NCBI GenBank assembly: GCA_025934135.1
Contig: JAICYR010000002.1
Coordinates: 1-61,080, forward strand
DNA from: Acidobacteriaceae bacterium
GTDB lineage: Bacteria; Acidobacteriota; Terriglobia; Terriglobales; Acidobacteriaceae
Direction of reading: 5' to 3'
Length of the DNA stretch: 61,080 nt
Each line of letters starts with the position of its first letter. Positions within the stretch are counted from its first letter, which is position 1. Below the pieces are notes generated by a model that saw only the letters and a list, made by a program, of their open reading frames with translations, was not told the DNA's origin and did no database searches. The position numbers were made by a program, and so were the translations under genes. Positions 57,670 to 61,080 of the stretch are shown one piece after another.

Positions 57670-58944
57670 ATGAGAAAGCTTGGCAATGAAAGCGGACAAA
57701 CCCTGGTCTTTGTCGCGCTGGGAATATCCCTGATGCTCGGTTTTGCGGCCCTCGCAACTGACATCGGGATCATGCTCCGCGAACAGAACCTTGCCCAGCA
57801 CGCGGCTGACAGCGCCGCCATCGCCGGCGCCACGAGATTGCATTATGCATCCTCCGTTGTAACCGCCGCCGCACTTTACGATGCTTCGCTGAATGGCTTC
57901 ACCAACGGCACCAACGGTGTCACCGTGACTGTCATTGATTCGCCCTCCGCCAGTGACAGTGGGAATGCCGCCTTCACGGGGCCAAATTTCGTTAAGGTGA
58001 CCATCTCCGAGGACACCCCCGGCTTCTTCATGAGAGCCTTTAACCGCACCTCCATGGCGGTAAGCGCCAGTGCTGTGGCCACCAATTCAGCCCGAAGCAC
58101 TGTGTGCTTTTACATATTGGATCCGGTCGATCCTTATTCCATGCAACTCCAGGGGTCTTTTTACGTGAACGCGCCGAGTTGCAGCTTCCAGATTAACTCG
58201 AGCAGCGGCGATGCCCTGCACTTTAATGGAACCAACGGCCATCTCACAGCGCAAGCCGTCGATGTTGTTGGCGGAGCCAGCGGCCAAACCGGGGACAGCA
58301 CCCCGACCCCCACCTTGGGTGTCACCCCGCTAGACGATCCTTTAGCGTGGGAAGCTCCCCCCTCTGGTTACACTTGCAGCGGCACCGCCGGCACCACATA
58401 CACCATCGCTGGCGCCTCCGCCACTAACCAACTCACCATCGGCCCCACCGATGGAGGAACCGTCTGCTACAACGGAAACGTGACCCTGAGCAATGTCATT
58501 CTGAATCCCGGAACCTACGTGTTTCCGAATGGGAATGTCTCGCTCGGGGGCAAAGTAGACGGAAACGGCGTCACGCTTTTCCTCGGCCAGGGCGATCTCT
58601 CCGCCACCACCAATTCAGTCCTGAACCTCACCGCGCCGGGAAGCGGCGACTACAGCGGACTCCTGATCTTCAACGACTCTCCATTGGCTTCCCCGCTACA
58701 CTTGGTCAACCTCGAACCTGGCAATGCCACTGGATATCTAGAGGGAATTATCTATGCACCGTTTTCGCAGTTGTATATCCACGACAGCGGCGGGGATACC
58801 AGCGGCGGCAATACGCTGACGTTCAATGTTGATTTTGTCGTTTATCAGTTCAGTGATCAGACCGGCGTTCTCACCATTACACCCTATAACCCGACCGTCG
58901 CTTCGTTTTCCTTCCCTCTTACTTCCGTAACATTGGTTGAGTAA
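57670..58944 (+). CDS. TadG-like protein, paralog 1 (Tad N-terminal domain plus beta-rich C-terminus)
   Basis: MRKLGNESGQTLVFVALGISLMLGFAALATDIGIMLREQNLAQHAADSAAIAGA; NPGTYVFPNGNVSLGGKVDGNGVTLFL. Confidence 0.85.
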   Translation: MRKLGNESGQTLVFVALGISLMLGFAALATDIGIMLREQNLAQHAADSAAIAGATRLHYASSVVTAAALYDASLNGFTNGTNGVTVTVIDSPSASDSGNAAFTGPNFVKVTISEDTPGFFMRAFNRTSMAVSASAVATNSARSTVCFYILDPVDPYSMQLQGSFYVNAPSCSFQINSSSGDALHFNGTNGHLTAQAVDVVGGASGQTGDSTPTPTLGVTPLDDPLAWEAPPSGYTCSGTAGTTYTIAGASATNQLTIGPTDGGTVCYNGNVTLSNVILNPGTYVFPNGNVSLGGKVDGNGVTLFLGQGDLSATTNSVLNLTAPGSGDYSGLLIFNDSPLASPLHLVNLEPGNATGYLEGIIYAPFSQLYIHDSGGDTSGGNTLTFNVDFVVYQFSDQTGVLTITPYNPTVASFSFPLTSVTLVE

Positions 58945-58980
58945 CTAAATAGTTAAACAAGTTACGTTGACTCTCGCCTG

Positions 58981-59094
58981 ACGATTCACTATCGTTAACT
59001 TTCTGTCGGCGTGCCGCCGCATCTAGGCATCTCTTCGCGGATGCCTTGCATCGTTCGTAGAGCGGCACAGATGGTATCCGGTCGACTCGACCGG
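58981..59094 (+). ncRNA. candidate structured intergenic RNA / leader between TadG-like paralogs
   Basis: Four exact inverted repeats: ACGAT/ATCGT (58981-58995), GTGCCGC/GCGGCAC (59011-59068) enclosing AGGCATC/GATGCCT (59025-59046), CCGGTCG/CGACCGG (59078-59094). Confidence 0.35.
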
Positions 59095-59215
59095 TGCCTA
59101 GCCTATGCCGATAGTAAGGATGTTCGGCTTGTCCGGACTTCACTCCCCTAGTAGCAATTTGGCATTCAGCGTGCAGGGCCGGTTTCAGGCCCGTGCTGCG
59201 CAGGGAGAACTATAT

Positions 59216-60571
59216 ATGAGAAGATTTGGCGACGAAAGCGGTCAGACCCTGGTAATGGTGGCCCTGAGCATGGCGGTGCTGCTTGGCTTTGCGGCATTCG
59301 CAACGGACGTGGGCGTCATGCTCAACGCAAAGAGGCGGGTACAATCGGCGGCGGACAGCGCCGCGATTGCCGCCGCCTGGGGAGTCAGCCAGAATACGGG
59401 CGCCGTCGCTACTGGAACTGCGGCTGCCACCGCGAACGGCTACACCGCCGGGACCGACGCCAATGGGTACGCTACAACTGTGGACATCGAGCCGACTCCC
59501 ATTGATGGCCAATTCGCGGGCCAATCTGGTTATACGGAAGCAATCATCACCCAGCAGGTGCCGACCTTTTTCATGCACATGTTCGGTAGAGATTCCGCGA
59601 CAGTCGCCGCCAGGGCGGTCGCAACCGACAAAGGCTCCTCCCTAAACTGCCTCACGGCAACCAAAGCTACAGACACGACCATGATCTTTAAGGGATCATT
59701 CCACGTGACCGCCCCCGGATGCGCGGTATCGGTCCAGTCCAGCGATCCTGATGCCCTGCAATTTACAGGCGGCGCCGGCAGCCTAACCGCCGCTTCAGTT
59801 TCGGTCGTCGGTGGCGACGGCGGGCAGACTGGCGACAGCACTCCCGCGCCGACCACCGGGGCCGACTATAGCGGAGATCCACTAGCCGGGCAGTTGACCA
59901 CCCCCAGCTACGGTCCCAGCGGCACTACACCTTGCACCGACGTTAGCAGTACAGGCATAGGCACAACCGGTTCTCAAACTTATATTCCTAATCCCACAGG
60001 CACGGTGTGCTACAGCAGCACCGGGGACATCAATCTCACAAACGTGAACCTGGCCCCCGGCACCTACATTTTTAACAATCCCACCGGTACGCTGGTCCTG
60101 GGCGGAGCAATCAATGGCCCAACCACGTCTGGTTCGACTGACCCCAGTACTGCATCCATTGACCATTCCAGCGGAGCTGGAGTGACCCTCTATGTCCTCG
60201 GCGGCATGAATGAGACCGCCGGAACTGTACTGAACCTGTACGCGCCCGGAAGCGGCAGTTATAGCGGCATCCTGCTCTGGGGCGGGGGGACCTATGCCGG
60301 TACCTCGATTTGTCCAACCGGTACTGGCAATGCTGGGCCGGGAGTCATCCAGCTCAACCTGGGCAACTCGACCGGAAATTTTTACGGAATCATCTACGCG
60401 CCCACTTCCGACCTGGTGTTCCAGGACAGCGGCAGCGACAGCGCCGGGCCGGATATTACTACCAATATCGTTGTGGGCACCATGTGCGACCAAACGGCGG
60501 ATATCAATATAACCAGTTACACCCAGGCGAGCGGTAACGGACGTTTTCCAAGAATTTCTCTGGTCGAGTAA
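59216..60571 (+). CDS. TadG-like protein, paralog 2
   Basis: MRRFGDESGQTLVMVALSMAVLLGFAAFATDVGVMLNAKRRVQSAADSAAIAAA; APGTYIFNNPTGTLVLGGAINGP; LNLYAPGSGSYSGILLWGG. Confidence 0.85.
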   Translation: MRRFGDESGQTLVMVALSMAVLLGFAAFATDVGVMLNAKRRVQSAADSAAIAAAWGVSQNTGAVATGTAAATANGYTAGTDANGYATTVDIEPTPIDGQFAGQSGYTEAIITQQVPTFFMHMFGRDSATVAARAVATDKGSSLNCLTATKATDTTMIFKGSFHVTAPGCAVSVQSSDPDALQFTGGAGSLTAASVSVVGGDGGQTGDSTPAPTTGADYSGDPLAGQLTTPSYGPSGTTPCTDVSSTGIGTTGSQTYIPNPTGTVCYSSTGDINLTNVNLAPGTYIFNNPTGTLVLGGAINGPTTSGSTDPSTASIDHSSGAGVTLYVLGGMNETAGTVLNLYAPGSGSYSGILLWGGGTYAGTSICPTGTGNAGPGVIQLNLGNSTGNFYGIIYAPTSDLVFQDSGSDSAGPDITTNIVVGTMCDQTADINITSYTQASGNGRFPRISLVE

Positions 60572-60620
60572 CCGGTTAGGCCCTATAATGCCTCATGGCT
60601 GTTTAGAAAGGAGGGCGACC

Positions 60621-61080
60621 ATGAAGATCAGCACCCTGCGGAATGACCGCGGCAGCGCATTTGTGGAACTCGCTCTCGTACTGCCACTCCTGACCCTGGT
60701 GCTTATCGGGGCTGCAGAACTCGGACGCATGGCTTACTTCGCCATTGAGGTTTCAGACGCCGCCCGCGCCGGAGTTGCTTACGGCGCCCAAAGCGCAGCA
60801 ACCGCCCCAGACACCGCTAATATAGCAATCGCAGCAAGGGCCGCCGCGCCCGATCTCCCTTCCACCATGACCGTCACGTCAAACGACCCCTGCATATGCG
60901 AAAGCGTCACCACCAGCACCGGAACCGTTACGACCACCCCGATCCCGGTTAGTTCCTGTGGCGGCTCCTCGCTGCCAGCCACCCTGTGCCCTCCCAGCAC
61001 AACCGCCGGCACAACCAACTTTGTGGTCATCTACGTGCAGGTATCAACCTCTGCGACCGTAAGCACAATGTTCAATTATC
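60621..61080 (+). CDS. TadE-like pseudopilin (truncated at window edge)
   Basis: AAAGGAGGGCGACC-ATG; MKISTLRNDRGSAFVELALVLPLLTLVLIGAAELGRMAYFAIEVSDAARAGVAYGAQ. Confidence 0.88.
   Translation, partial: MKISTLRNDRGSAFVELALVLPLLTLVLIGAAELGRMAYFAIEVSDAARAGVAYGAQSAATAPDTANIAIAARAAAPDLPSTMTVTSNDPCICESVTTSTGTVTTTPIPVSSCGGSSLPATLCPPSTTAGTTNFVVIYVQVSTSATVSTMFNY

Noticed and set aside
58941-59216. c-di-GMP (GEMM) riboswitch in the tadG-tadG gap
   Set aside because: The conserved GEMM core motifs (such as CAGGGCAAACC) are absent; kept only as an unclassified structured region.

Overview
This 61 kb, GC-rich window looks like an Acidobacteria-type (Terriglobales-like) chromosome segment; that lineage is inferred from gene content and style, not tested. 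Most of it is housekeeping: a tRNA Thr-Tyr-Thr-Gly cluster, tRNA-Pro, yggX, RNase J, asparagine synthase, dapD, sthA, thiE, an Oar-like TonB receptor, obgE, a DEAD-box helicase, B12-dependent ribonucleotide reductase, a Tat-exported GH2 enzyme and yvcK. The accessory content is of more interest. There are three toxin-antitoxin-like or PIN modules. A dense family of dispersed hairpin repeats includes one copy carried in frame inside thiE, a pair flanking a TA module, and one hairpin nested in the loop of another. A Tad-type secretion/pilus locus at the right end has an unusual composition: a 31-aa membrane protein missed by the ORF track, DUF192 and PilZ genes inside it, two tandem TadG-like paralogs separated by a strongly hairpin-forming intergenic region, and no Flp pilin or secretin gene in the window. 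The candidates for something undescribed are (i) the PIN-domain gene pair at 30.2-31.6 kb, (ii) the structured intergenic region at 58.98-59.09 kb with the tandem TadG-like genes, and (iii) the mobile-looking palindrome family. All function calls were made by eye from motifs; no searches were run.
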